A stretch of 64,000 bases of DNA from Pseudonocardia sp. MH-G8. GTDB lineage: Bacteria > Actinomycetota > Actinomycetes > Mycobacteriales > Pseudonocardiaceae. The position numbers and the translations under genes were made by a program. The notes under the pieces were generated by a model. The model had not been told where the DNA came from, made no database searches, and saw only the letters and a list, made by a program, of their open reading frames with translations. Below, piece after piece: positions 17,351 through 25,863 of this stretch (its first letter is position 1; each line of letters opens with the position of its first letter). The DNA is taken from NCBI RefSeq assembly GCF_002262885.1, contig NZ_NKYF01000007.1, forward strand, positions 124,001 through 188,000, given 5' to 3'.

Positions 17351-17784
17351 CGGCCATCCCGGTCGCGGGGCTGGCGGCCGCGGTGGAGGCCACCGGCCGC
17401 GACATCGAACCCGGCGACGCAGTACTGCTGCGCACGGGCCAGGAGCGCTGGACGATGGCCGACGCGCAGTACTACGACTACCCGGGCATGACCGGCGAGA
17501 CGACCCGCTGGCTCACCTCCCGAGGCGCGACCGTCCTCGGCACCGACGCCCTGGCATGGGACCGCCCGTTCCCGGTGATGAAGAAGGCGTTCGAGGAGAC
17601 CGGCGATCCCGTCCAGATCTGGGACGGCCACTTCGCCGTCCGCGACAAGGAGGCGTTCATCGTCCAGCAGATGACGAACCTCGCCGCGCTCCCGCTCACC
17701 GGTTTCACCGTCGGGTTCTTCCCGATGAAGCTGCCGCGCACCAGTGCGGCCCCGGCCCGGGTCGTGGCGTTCCTGCCCGACTGA
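17351..17784 (+). pseudogene. Cyclase family (kynurenine formamidase-like), C-terminal relic
   Basis: About 140 residues starting AAAVEATGRDIEPGDAVLLRTG match the C-terminal half of PF04199 cyclases, metal-dependent amide/ester hydrolases. WDGHFAVRDKEAFIVQQMTN and LPLTGFTVGFFPMKL are conserved blocks. The N-terminal half, with the HxGTHxDxPxH metal motif, is absent. It abuts the DUF3500 relic head to head near 17350, as if one deletion removed both 5' ends. Confidence 0.65.
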
Positions 17785-17825
17785 GACGAGGACGCCCGCA
17801 GCGGAGCCCTGACTGAGCCGCGGGC

Positions 17826-18761
17826 TCAGACGGCGAACCGCACGCCGACCATCTCCTCGGACAGCTCCCAGAGCCGGCGGGCGTCGGCCATGTCGCGCAT
17901 CGGGGGCCAGAACTCGAGCCGGCCCGGCGCCCCGGCCACGTTCGTCCGGCCCGTCGGACCGTAGAACTCGTCGCCGCGCGCCCCGGGGTCGGTCATCGCC
18001 ATCAGGGCCGGCAGCGCGGCGCTGTCCACGGTGCCGGCGAGTCCGACGCGGGACAGGACGCGGATCAGGCGGACGCCCATGGTGTCGGACTGACGCCCCA
18101 GGCCCGGCTGCGCCGCGAGCAGGTTCGTCGGCGAGACCCCCGGGTGGGACAGGTTGCTGGTGATGCCCCACCCACGGGCCCGGCTGCGGGCGTCGAGCTC
18201 GCGGGCGAACAGGGCGACGGCCACCTTCGACTGGTTGTAGGCCTTGCCGACGTCGTAGCCGGCCTCCCAGTTCGGGTCGTCCCAGTGGATCCCGCCGCTG
18301 CGGGCGGCGATGCTCGTCTGGTGCGTGACGCGGCCGCCGGCCGTGCGCAGCAGGGGCAGCAGGCCCAGCGTGAGCGCGAAGTGGCCGAGGTGGTTGGTGC
18401 CGAACTGCAGCTCGAACCCGTCCTCGGTGACCTGTCGGCTCGGCGGCTGCATGACGCCGGCGTTGTTGATGAGCATGTCGACGCCGCGCCCCTCGGCGAC
18501 GAGCCAGGCCGTGAACGCGGCGACGGAGTCCAGTGACGCCAGGTCCAGACGGTGGGTGGAGACCGACGCCCCCGGCACCCGGGTGCGGATGCGGTTCGCG
18601 GCCGTCTCACCCTTGCTCGGCGTGCGGACGGGCATGACCACGTCGGCACCCGCCCGGGCGAGCCGGGTCGCGATGACCTGACCGATCCCGTCGCTCGCCC
18701 CCGTGACGACGGCGAGCTTGCCGCTCAGGCTGGGGATGGAGATGTCGATGGTGCGTGGCAC
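17826..18761 (-). CDS. SDR-family oxidoreductase
   Basis: A 311-residue SDR with GTG start 18761. [23 protein letters not shown] and [11 protein letters not shown] are the cofactor and catalytic motifs. It is a close paralogue of the 15916-16881 gene and lies 15 bp downstream of the 18777-19694 SDR, forming a two-gene operon with it. Substrate unknown. Confidence 0.87.
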   Translation of the reverse strand: MPRTIDISIPSLSGKLAVVTGASDGIGQVIATRLARAGADVVMPVRTPSKGETAANRIRTRVPGASVSTHRLDLASLDSVAAFTAWLVAEGRGVDMLINNAGVMQPPSRQVTEDGFELQFGTNHLGHFALTLGLLPLLRTAGGRVTHQTSIAARSGGIHWDDPNWEAGYDVGKAYNQSKVAVALFARELDARSRARGWGITSNLSHPGVSPTNLLAAQPGLGRQSDTMGVRLIRVLSRVGLAGTVDSAALPALMAMTDPGARGDEFYGPTGRTNVAGAPGRLEFWPPMRDMADARRLWELSEEMVGVRFAV

Positions 18762-18776
18762 GAGGAGTTCCTCTGA

Positions 18777-19694
18777 TCAGTCGTGGAATGTACGACCTGA
18801 TGGTCGCCCGCAACCCGTCGCCGGATTCAGGACCTGCTCATCCACGGATCGCTGATCCACCCTTTGTGATGGTGCGCTGACGGGCGCGCCCGTGCGGATC
18901 GAGGCCACCACGCCACCGTCGACGAGCAGGTCGGTGCCGGTGACGAAGGTCGACTCCGGTCCGAAGAGGAACGCCACGGCGTCGGCGACGTCGTGGGTGG
19001 TGCCGAGGCGCCCGGTCGCCGAGTTCTCGATCATCGCCCGCATGCTGTCGCCGGACACCCCGGCCAGCTCCTGCTGCCCCATGGGCGTGGAGATGATGCC
19101 CGGACTGACCGTGTTGACGCGCGCTCCGCGGGCCCCCCAGGCGCCTGCGGCGCCCTGCACGCGCAGCTGGTTGGCGCGCTTGGAGAACCCGTACGCGGCG
19201 CGGGACTCGATGTCCGGCCGCTCCCGCAGGTAGGGGATGGACAGCAGCTCGTCGGCCGGCAGTGTGCGCAGGTCCTGCTCCGTCCGCGGGTCGAAGTCGT
19301 TCAGAGCCCCACCCATGCTGGAGATCACCACAGCCGACCCGCCGGGCGCCACGACCTGGCCGAACTCCTCCAGGCTGTACGCCACGCCGACCAGGTTGAC
19401 CCGCAGGATCGCCGGAGGCGGCGCCTGGACGGGGGACAAGCCGGCCGTGTGCGCCACCCGCGTCACCGGGCCGAGGTCGGCGGCGGCACGGGCGAGGTCG
19501 CGCACGGAGTCGCGGGACGACACGTCGACCTCGCGGGTCTCGACGTCGAACCCGCTGTCCCGCATCCGACGCGCGGAATCGCTGAGCAGGTCCTCGTTGA
19601 AGTCGCTGAGGAGGACCCGATGGCCCGACCCCGTCCGGCGGGCGATCGCCTCTCCCATGCCGCCGGCCCCGATGATGACGAGAACGTCCGCCAT
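18777..19694 (-). CDS. SDR-family oxidoreductase
   Basis: A 305-residue SDR with an unusually early nucleotide site (IIGAGGMGEAIARR, residues 7-20) and YGFSK as catalytic pair. The middle carries an insertion (about residues 130-155) as seen in SDRs that act on bulky substrates. ATG 19694 follows GAGGTAAGGAG. It is the first gene of the operon with the 17826 SDR and diverges from the regulator at 19886. A 33-bp conserved element is at 19754-19786. Confidence 0.83.
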   Translation of the reverse strand: MADVLVIIGAGGMGEAIARRTGSGHRVLLSDFNEDLLSDSARRMRDSGFDVETREVDVSSRDSVRDLARAAADLGPVTRVAHTAGLSPVQAPPPAILRVNLVGVAYSLEEFGQVVAPGGSAVVISSMGGALNDFDPRTEQDLRTLPADELLSIPYLRERPDIESRAAYGFSKRANQLRVQGAAGAWGARGARVNTVSPGIISTPMGQQELAGVSGDSMRAMIENSATGRLGTTHDVADAVAFLFGPESTFVTGTDLLVDGGVVASIRTGAPVSAPSQRVDQRSVDEQVLNPATGCGRPSGRTFHD

Positions 19695-19753
19695 TCGTGC
19701 TCCTTACCTCTGAGACGGGAACCTTGTGTCTTCGAGACTTCCTCATGGGCGGG

Positions 19754-19786
19754 AGGACATCCACGACCTGCCGATCCGTGGCTGAG
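19754..19786. promoter_or_regulatory. 33-bp conserved upstream element, copy 2
   Basis: It is 30/33 identical to 16971-17003 and contains CCACGACCTGCCGATCCGTGG-like half-sites (CCACG N11 CGTGG). The 14-mer CGATCCGTGGCTGA recurs at 19819-19832, nearer the MmyB-like regulator gene, so the same protein may bind both. Confidence 0.55.
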
Positions 19787-19885
19787 TGAGCTCTCACAAC
19801 GCCCGATGGGGGGATCGACGATCCGTGGCTGACCGCGCCCACCAGCGGTAGGAACGAAGGAAGCACCGGAAGTTGGAGGCAGGCC

Positions 19886-20782
19886 ATGATCGACCGGGTC
19901 GGGCTGGCGGCGTTCTTGCGCCACCGGCGGGAGTCGCTGCAACCCGAGGACGTCGGCCTCCCCCGCGGGCAGCGGCGCAGGACCAGCGGGCTGCGGCGGG
20001 AGGAGGCGGCCGCGCTCTGCCACATGTCGACCGACTACTACGCGCGCCTGGAGCGGGAACGCGGGCCGCAGCCGTCGGAGCAGATGATCGCCTCGATCGC
20101 GCAGGGGCTGCACCTCTCGCTCGACGAGCGCGACCACCTGTTCCGCCTCGCCGGGCACCACCCGCCCGTCCGGGGCGCGGACAGCGAGCACATCGGCCCC
20201 GGGATGCTGCGCATCCTCGACCGCCTCGCCGACACCCCCGCGGAGATCGTCACCGAGCTCGGCGAAACCCTGCGCCAGACACCGCTGGGCGTCGCCCTCA
20301 CCGGTGACTCGACCCGCTACACGGGTCCGGCGCGCAGCAACGGCTACCGCTGGTTCACCGACCCAGCCGCCCGTCGGCTGTACGCGCCCGAGGATCACTC
20401 GTTCCTGTCCCGGATGTACGCCGCGGGCCTGCGCGGGATCGCCGGGTTGCGAGGTCCCGGTTCCCGGGCGGCGTACCTCGCCGACCTGCTCCTCGCGCAG
20501 AGCGAGGAGTTCCGGCAGGTGTGGAACGACCAGGAGATCGGGATCCGACCGCACGACACCAAGCGCTTCGTCCACCCCGAGCTCGGCCGACTGGAGCTGA
20601 CCTGCCAGCGGCTGTCCGACCCGCAGCAGTCGCACCACCTGATGGTCTACACCGCGGTGCCGGGCAGCGAGAGCTACGACAAGTTGCAACTGCTCTCGGT
20701 CATCGGCACCCAGATCGTCGGCTCGGGTGTGGGGAACGGGCCGGTTCCAGAGCCTCCCGAGGGGCGGCCGGCCGGACGGTGA
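19886..20782 (+). CDS. XRE-family regulator with MmyB-like ligand domain
   Basis: A 298-residue homologue of the regulator at 14991-15851. The HTH region includes TSGLRREEAAALCHMSTDYY, followed by ERERGPQPSEQMIASIAQGL and the MmyB-like sensor domain. ATG 19886 is 191 bp from the divergent SDR start. The gap holds the 33-bp element and an extra CGATCCGTGGCTGA. It probably controls the 19694-17826 SDR operon. Confidence 0.88.
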   Translation: MIDRVGLAAFLRHRRESLQPEDVGLPRGQRRRTSGLRREEAAALCHMSTDYYARLERERGPQPSEQMIASIAQGLHLSLDERDHLFRLAGHHPPVRGADSEHIGPGMLRILDRLADTPAEIVTELGETLRQTPLGVALTGDSTRYTGPARSNGYRWFTDPAARRLYAPEDHSFLSRMYAAGLRGIAGLRGPGSRAAYLADLLLAQSEEFRQVWNDQEIGIRPHDTKRFVHPELGRLELTCQRLSDPQQSHHLMVYTAVPGSESYDKLQLLSVIGTQIVGSGVGNGPVPEPPEGRPAGR

Positions 20783-21162
20783 TCCCACTCCCGACGCCAG
20801 TGCGGTCTGTCGGCGTAGTCGAACCACGTCACGTCGATCGGCGGGGCCACCACGCCGCCGTCGTCTCCGGTGTCGAACCCGGCCACACCGAACAGATCAA
20901 GGTCCTCAGTGGGAACGACGGTGGATCCGCCGAACGGGGTCTCCCGCGCAGTGAACCGGCAACGGGCAAGCTGCAACGTCGATGAATCCCCGAGGCTGAC
21001 GGATGCCGTCCCAGAGGGAGCGCTCGTCACCTGCCGGGCCGTGCGTGTCGGTGAGCAGCGCGGTGGCGCGGGTGGTGGGAGTGTGGGGCGCCCACCCGGG
21101 TGTGCCCGGTCATGCATTTCTCCACACCGTGAGCCGGTCCGTCGTGACGCGCGTGTAATCGA
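20783..21162. other. Non-coding or decayed gap
   Basis: 380 bases between the MmyB-like regulator and the NmrA-like gene. The minus strand has a continuous frame (about 20783-21117) that looks protein-like in composition (for example PPIDVTWFDYADRPHW), but I recognise no family and see no ribosome-binding site. It may be a decayed gene. Confidence 0.4.
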
Positions 21163-21984
21163 TCATGTACTGCGCTGTGGCGTCAGCGCGGACGTCAGGG
21201 TCTCGTGGACCGTCCGCGCTGGACGGCCGGTGAGCTCTGGAACGGTGGCGGTGACAGTGGACTGCGTGTCCGCGGCGACGATCCCGTCGAGCGCGGCGAG
21301 CACGGTTGCGAAGTCGGCGGGGAGCCCGTCGGCGACGAACCGCGCAGCGAGTTCCTGCTCGGTCATGCGGATGTGCCGGACCGGATCGCCGGTGAGTTCC
21401 GTCCAGAGGCGACAGACCTCGTCGTAGGTCAGCGCCTCCAGCCCGGTGATGACCAAGTCCGGTTCGGGGGCCGAGGGTGCCTGCAGCACGGCGGCCGCGA
21501 CAGCGGCGATGTCCCCGGCATCGACGAACGGGACCCGACCGTCCCCGGTGGCCGTGACCACCTCTCCGGACCACAGGCTGCGAACTCCGGGATTGCGGCT
21601 GACGAAGTTCTGGGTGAACCAGGACGGTCGCAGGACCACGGGTTCCGGGACGGTCCGGGCGACGAGGTCGTGCAGTTCGCCGAGTCCGCCCTCGCCGCGT
21701 TCCACCGCCGATGAGCTGAGCAGCGCGACCCGGCGCAGTCCCCGGCGCACGGCCCGGTCGAGTACCGGCGCGACGACCGCGGCGGGTCGTGCCTCGCCGA
21801 TCGGTGCGACGAGGTAGAGGCGCTCGATCCCGTCGAACGCGGCGTCGTGGGTGGCGGGATCGAACCAGTCGAAGCGGACGGGGGAGGATCTGCTCACCCG
21901 TCGGACGGCGGCACCGCTGCGCTCGAGCAGTTCGGCAACCCGGGATCCGGTGGTTCCGGTCGCTCCGGTGACCAGCGCGGTCAT
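21163..21984 (-). CDS. NmrA-like NAD(P)-binding protein
   Basis: A 273-residue atypical SDR. The N-terminal TALVTGATGTTGSRVAELL binds NAD(P), and PVVLRPSWFTQNF and YVPFVDAGDIAAVAAAVL-type segments are typical of the NmrA/azoreductase-like group without the Tyr-Lys pair. ATG 21984 overlaps the SnoaL-like stop (ATGA). It may be a quinone reductase or a redox-sensing protein. The pair is probably controlled by the TetR gene at 22498. Confidence 0.83.
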   Translation of the reverse strand: MTALVTGATGTTGSRVAELLERSGAAVRRVSRSSPVRFDWFDPATHDAAFDGIERLYLVAPIGEARPAAVVAPVLDRAVRRGLRRVALLSSSAVERGEGGLGELHDLVARTVPEPVVLRPSWFTQNFVSRNPGVRSLWSGEVVTATGDGRVPFVDAGDIAAVAAAVLQAPSAPEPDLVITGLEALTYDEVCRLWTELTGDPVRHIRMTEQELAARFVADGLPADFATVLAALDGIVAADTQSTVTATVPELTGRPARTVHETLTSALTPQRST

Positions 21985-22421
21985 GCCGACAGCGCCGGCA
22001 GGCCGGGGGTGCCGAGCAGGTCGGCTGCGGCGGCGGGGCTCCAGTAGTCCCGGTAGGCGGTGATGCCCTTCTCGTCGACGGTGATCACCGAGACGTAGCG
22101 CAGCGTGTACGGCCGTCCGGTGGCGGCCACCGTCCCGGCCAGTGCGAACTCCAGGACGATGGTGTCCGGGTCCGCGGTCTCGTGCCGGGTCTGCTCGACG
22201 ATCTCGGTCGGCAACAGCAGGTCGTTGTAGCCGGCGAGGTAGGCCGCGACCGCTGCCCGGCCGTCCAGCCGCTCGGGCGCTCCGGGGGCGGCGAACGGGA
22301 AGGTCATGCTGCCCTCGGTGGCCCACAGCGCGGCGAAGCCCGCCATGTCATGGGCGAGTACCAGTTCGAGTGCAGAGTCGATCACCTGATGAGCACGGGC
22401 TCTGCGTTGCGTGGCGTCCAC
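21981..22421 (-). CDS. SnoaL-like (NTF2-fold) protein
   Basis: A 146-residue NTF2-fold protein: AHDMAGFAALWATEGSMTFP and GRAAVAAYLAGYNDLL, ending ITAYRDYWSPAAAADLLG, a common pattern in SnoaL-like hydrolases/isomerases. The GTG 22421 start has GGAGG 7 bp upstream. First gene of a two-gene operon with the NmrA-like gene. The catalytic activity cannot be assigned. Confidence 0.78.
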   Translation of the reverse strand: MDATQRRARAHQVIDSALELVLAHDMAGFAALWATEGSMTFPFAAPGAPERLDGRAAVAAYLAGYNDLLLPTEIVEQTRHETADPDTIVLEFALAGTVAATGRPYTLRYVSVITVDEKGITAYRDYWSPAAAADLLGTPGLPALSA

Positions 22422-22445
22422 GAGTCCTCCGTCGGGTCGATACGG

Positions 22446-22461
22446 TTGCGTTCCGACGCAA
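22446..22461. promoter_or_regulatory. TetR operator palindrome
   Basis: TTGCGT-TCCG-ACGCAA is a perfect inverted repeat in the 76-bp divergent region between the SnoaL-like gene (start 22421) and the TetR gene (start 22498). It probably represses both directions. Confidence 0.65.
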
Positions 22462-22497
22462 AAGTACACCACGACGGGACGGACTCGTCGCGACGTT

Positions 22498-23106
22498 ATG
22501 CTCGTCGCCATGGACGTCCCTCGTCGCCCCGTCGTCGGCGCCGCCGTGCTCCGGCCCGAACTCACCGATGCGGTACTGGACGTGACGCTGACCGAGCTGG
22601 CCGATGTCGGCTTCGGCCGGTTGTCGATGCAGCAGGTCGCCAAGCGCGCCGGGGTCGGCAAGAGCGCGCTGTACCGGCGGTGGCCGGGCAAGCTCGACAT
22701 GGTCATGGACGCGATCGGCCGGATCGGCGTGCCTGTGAGGGAGTCGGAGGACACCGGAACCCTCGAGGGGGACCTCTACTGGATGCTCGTCCACCTACAC
22801 CGCGATCCGGTCGATCCGCGCCTGGCGGATGTGATGCCGGATCTGTTGGCGGAGGCACGGCGGTCATCCGAGCTCGCCGACGCGTTCCGGGGGCGACTCG
22901 CCGCACCCCGGCGGGCGTGGGCCCGCGCCGCGTTCGATCGGGCGATCGCCCGGGGCGAGGTTCGTGCCGGGGACGCACGGATCGAACTGGCGATGGACGC
23001 GCTGGGCAGCGTGCCGTTCTGGTGGTCCACGGTGCACCAGGTATCCGGCGTGGACGACGACGCGGCCCGGCGCCTGGCCGGCTTCGTCGTGCGCGGACTC
23101 ACCTGA
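22498..23106 (+). CDS. TetR-family regulator
   Basis: A 202-residue regulator; ATG 22498 or ATG 22510 could be the start. The HTH is GRLSMQQVAKRAGVGKSALYRRWPGK (residues about 40-65), the classic TetR pattern. The C-terminal ligand domain is of the TetR_C type. Divergent from the SnoaL/NmrA operon with a perfect palindrome between them. Confidence 0.88.
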   Translation: MLVAMDVPRRPVVGAAVLRPELTDAVLDVTLTELADVGFGRLSMQQVAKRAGVGKSALYRRWPGKLDMVMDAIGRIGVPVRESEDTGTLEGDLYWMLVHLHRDPVDPRLADVMPDLLAEARRSSELADAFRGRLAAPRRAWARAAFDRAIARGEVRAGDARIELAMDALGSVPFWWSTVHQVSGVDDDAARRLAGFVVRGLT

Positions 23107-23121
23107 TCCGGGTGTGCCCGC

Positions 23122-23203
23122 AACGGCTGACGAGATCCCGGACGACCCACTCGGCGCACGGCGTCGGGTTGTTCCACAGGTTGCCGGGAATCGCACGCAC
23201 CAG
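23122..23203 (-). pseudogene. DinB/mycothiol-dependent isomerase family, N-terminal relic
   Basis: A 27-residue run, LVRAIPGNLWNNPTPCAEWV then VRDLVSR, matches the N-terminal signature of the TIGR03086/maleylpyruvate-isomerase-like DinB family (W..PTPCAEWTVRDLVNH). Nothing else of the gene remains. It lies next to a copy of the repeated hairpin element. Confidence 0.5.
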
Positions 23204-23224
23204 TCCTACAGCCGGACTTCGTGA

Positions 23225-23354
23225 TCTGCGCGACGGGTGCCGTGGCGGGGCCGGAAGCGCCGGCCAGGAGCATGGTCATCGGTTGGGTGCACGGGCGGCC
23301 ACATCCGGCCGTTCGTGCACCCAACCGTTGATCACCGCAGCTCCGAGGCATGGC
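23225..23354 (-). repeat. Repeated hairpin element, copy A
   Basis: About 130 bp present again in the opposite orientation at 32982-33112 with only scattered differences. Its core (23280-23327) is a hairpin with arms CGGTTGGGTGCACG and CGTGCACCCAACCG. A second short hairpin, GCCGGCGCTTCCGGC (read on the minus strand), lies at one side. It is non-coding and lies next to gene relics in both locations. Confidence 0.75.
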
Positions 23355-23622
23355 GGGTGATCACCCTCCGCAGGTCGGCCCCGCGGCATGCCACACCGGC
23401 TCGCCGAGCTCCACGATGGTCGGTGCGCCCGCATGCGGGAAGAGGGTCTGCCAGGCTTCGTAGCGACTGGCCGCATCCGCTATGTGCACCTCCACGGGGC
23501 TGGCGCTCCACTGCACGGTGCGCGTAGTTCGCGCGAAGCCGGCTGCGACCCGCGGTCCTCAGCTGTAGACCATCAGCTTTCCGGGAGCCGCGGTCCCCGC
23601 GTACGGCCTGAGCTCGGCTGTC
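23355..23622. other. Gap without a recognisable gene
   Basis: On the minus strand short protein-like pieces appear (HIADAASRYEAWQTLFPHAG and ELRPYAGTAAPGKLMVYS) that end in stops and lie in different contexts. I cannot assign a family. They are probably gene remains. Confidence 0.35.
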
Positions 23623-24228
23623 TCACACGTCGGGTCGGTCGACGAAGGCGCGGCGTACGGCTTCGCGCAGCGAGGAGCGGCGGCGGTGGTGGATCTGCTG
23701 TCCCTCCGAGGCGGTTCCCGTGGTGGTGATGCTGGCGGCTGACCACGTCATGGCCATCGCGATGACCATCGAGTGGATGTCTTCCGCGTCGATGTCGGGG
23801 GTGAGGGTGGCGTCCGCCTGGCGCTCGACCAGCGCGGCGATCTTCGTCGAGTCGTGGCTGCCCGGAAACAGGGCTCCGGTGGGCCTGCGCTCCAGGCGGT
23901 TCCAGGTCGCCAGCCGCACCAGGGCGGGATCGGCCAGGTAGGCGTCGTAGAGCCGAACCGCGTAGCCGGGCAGGTCGTGCGGGGTGAGCGGGGCGGTGTC
24001 GGTCAGTGCGTCGACGTGTTCTGCCAGCACCGCGTCGAACAGTGCCTCCTTGCTCGGGAAGTGGGAGTAGAGCTGGGACTTGTTCGCCCGTGCCTGCTCC
24101 GCGATGCGATCCACCCGGGCTCCGGCGATGCCGTGGTCGGCGAACTCCCGGGCCGCGGCGTCGAGCAGCCGTCGCCGGGTGGCCTGTCCGTCACTGCGTA
24201 TCCGTCGCTGCCCTCGTTCGTCGGTCAC
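23623..24228 (-). CDS. TetR-family regulator
   Basis: A 201-residue regulator with GTG start 24228 behind GGGGGG. HTH residues VDRIAEQARANKSQLYSHFP lie near 38-57; the C-terminal region (DLPGYAVRLYDAYLADPALV) resembles TetR_C_35-type domains. It is divergent from the aldehyde dehydrogenase at 24306. Two matching palindromes occupy the 77-bp intergenic region, consistent with repression of both. Confidence 0.88.
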   Translation of the reverse strand: MTDERGQRRIRSDGQATRRRLLDAAAREFADHGIAGARVDRIAEQARANKSQLYSHFPSKEALFDAVLAEHVDALTDTAPLTPHDLPGYAVRLYDAYLADPALVRLATWNRLERRPTGALFPGSHDSTKIAALVERQADATLTPDIDAEDIHSMVIAMAMTWSAASITTTGTASEGQQIHHRRRSSLREAVRRAFVDRPDV

Positions 24229-24239
24229 CCCCCGATCCT

Positions 24240-24261
24240 AGATGAACCGGGCAGTCCATCT
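24240..24261. promoter_or_regulatory. TetR operator, site 1
   Basis: A 22-bp palindrome AGATGAAC-N6-GTCCATCT, 12 bp upstream of the TetR start. Confidence 0.6.
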
Positions 24262-24273
24262 TCGTGCTACCTT

Positions 24274-24295
24274 AGATGGACCAACCGGTACTTCT
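24274..24295. promoter_or_regulatory. TetR operator, site 2
   Basis: A second 22-bp site AGATGGACC-N4-GGTACTTCT, 34 bp from the first (just over three helical turns) and ending just before the ribosome site of the aldehyde dehydrogenase. It contains an ATG at 24276 that is in frame with the dehydrogenase but is unlikely to be its start. Confidence 0.6.
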
Positions 24296-24305
24296 AGGAG
24301 AGATC

Positions 24306-25784
24306 ATGATCGCGACTTCGGTGCGAGAACGCCTCGCACCGGCCCTGCTGACCGAGGGACCGCTCGGTCTCCTGATCGGCGGAAGCTGGGAGCCGGCGCG
24401 GTCGGGCAAGGTCGCGCCGACCACGGACCCGACCACGGGACAGGTGCTGGCCGAGGTGGCCGTGGCGGGCCCCGAGGATGTCGACCGTGCCGTCGCTGCG
24501 GCTCGCCGTGCTTTCGAGTCCCCGTCCTGGTCGGCGCTCGCGCCCCAGGAGCGGGGGCGCCTGCTGTTGCAGGTCGCCGACGTGCTGGAGGAGCACGCCG
24601 AGGAACTGGCCGTGCTCGACTCGCTGGACATGGGCGGCGCCCTGGTGACCATGCGGTGGCTCGCGGGGCAGTGCGTCGACGTCCTGCGCCACTACGCGGG
24701 CTGGCCCACCAAGATCTACGGGCAGGCGGCGCCCTCCGAGCCGTCGAAGCTGCACTACGTCCTGCGTGAACCGCTCGGCGTCGTCGCCGCGATCACGGCG
24801 TGGAACGGCCCGCTGCAGCAGTTGGTCTGGAAGATCGGTGCCGCGCTGGCCACCGGCAACACCGTGGTCGCCAAGCCCGCCCTCTGGAGTCCCCTCTCGG
24901 CGATCCGGCTGGGCCAGTTGCTCGCGGAGACGGATCTGCCCCCGGGTGTCGTCAACATCGTCACCGGGGACGGCGGAACCACCGGGGAGGCGCTGATCAG
25001 CCATCCCGGCGTCGACAAGATCTCATTCACCGGTTCGCTGGCCACCGGCCGCCACATCCAGGAGACCGCCGCCCGCGATCTGAAGCGCGTCACCCTGGAG
25101 CTGGGCGGGAAGTCGCCGACGATCGTGTTCGACGACGCCGATCTCGATGCGGCTGCGAAGACGGCGGTCGCCGGGTTCGCGATGGGGAGCGGGCAGGGAT
25201 GCGTGGCCGGTAGCCGGATCCTGGTGCAGGAGACGATCTACGACCGGTTCCGCGAGCTGTTGGTCGAGGAGATGGGGAACTACGTCGCCGGCGATCCCTT
25301 CGAACCCGACACGATGATGGGCCCCCTCGCGGCTCCCGAGCACTACGCCCGGGTCAGCGAATGGATCGAGGTCGCCCGGGAGGAGGGGGCGACCGTGACC
25401 CGGGCCGCGGACTGGGAACCCGACGGGCGGTTCATCCCACCCACCCTGCTGGAGAACGTCGATCCCGAAATGCGATCCGTGCGGGAGGAGATCTTCGGTC
25501 CGGTCTCGGCGCTGATGTCCTTCACCGACGTCGAGGATGCGATCGACCGGGGCAACGACACCGATTACGGCCTGTCCGCCTCGGTGTGGACCCGGGAGAT
25601 CGGACGGATCAACCGTGTCGTGCGCGGCCTGCGCGCGGGCACCGTCTGGGTCAACACCTTCGGCGACATGAGCACCGGGACCGTGCCGTTCGGCGGGTTC
25701 AAGGGCTCGGGCATCGGGCGGGAGCACGGGACCGATGTCCTCGACGCCTACACCGAGGCCAAGACGGTGATGATCAACACCTGA
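24306..25784 (+). CDS. Aldehyde dehydrogenase (NAD(P)+)
   Basis: A 492-residue ALDH. ATG 24306 is chosen because AGGAGAG lies 4-9 bp upstream; ATG 24276 is inside the operator. The catalytic Glu is in TLELGGKSPTIVFDDADLD and the nucleophilic Cys in GSGQGCVAGSRIL. Full length and intact. It oxidises an aldehyde to the acid; the divergent TetR regulator suggests induction by the substrate or its precursor. No partner alcohol dehydrogenase is adjacent. Confidence 0.92.
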   Translation: MIATSVRERLAPALLTEGPLGLLIGGSWEPARSGKVAPTTDPTTGQVLAEVAVAGPEDVDRAVAAARRAFESPSWSALAPQERGRLLLQVADVLEEHAEELAVLDSLDMGGALVTMRWLAGQCVDVLRHYAGWPTKIYGQAAPSEPSKLHYVLREPLGVVAAITAWNGPLQQLVWKIGAALATGNTVVAKPALWSPLSAIRLGQLLAETDLPPGVVNIVTGDGGTTGEALISHPGVDKISFTGSLATGRHIQETAARDLKRVTLELGGKSPTIVFDDADLDAAAKTAVAGFAMGSGQGCVAGSRILVQETIYDRFRELLVEEMGNYVAGDPFEPDTMMGPLAAPEHYARVSEWIEVAREEGATVTRAADWEPDGRFIPPTLLENVDPEMRSVREEIFGPVSALMSFTDVEDAIDRGNDTDYGLSASVWTREIGRINRVVRGLRAGTVWVNTFGDMSTGTVPFGGFKGSGIGREHGTDVLDAYTEAKTVMINT

Positions 25785-25820
25785 CCAGAGGATCGTCCGA
25801 GGAAATCGGCCGGCCCGGCG

Positions 25821-25849
25821 CGGTCGATCACAGTCGCCGGCATCGACCG
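25821..25849. terminator. Hairpin between convergent genes
   Basis: Perfect 8-base arms CGGTCGAT and ATCGACCG with a 13-base loop, followed by CTTTCGTT, between the ALDH stop (25784) and the SDR stop (25864). Confidence 0.5.
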
Positions 25850-25863
25850 CTTTCGTTGCTGCG

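Noticed and set aside
18837-18862. Third copy of the SDR operator (TCCACGGATCG)
   Set aside because: It lies inside the 3' end of the 18777 SDR coding region and only 11 bp match.
24276-24305. Earlier start for the aldehyde dehydrogenase
   Set aside because: ATG 24276 is inside the TetR palindrome and upstream of the good AGGAGAG site; ATG 24306 is better.
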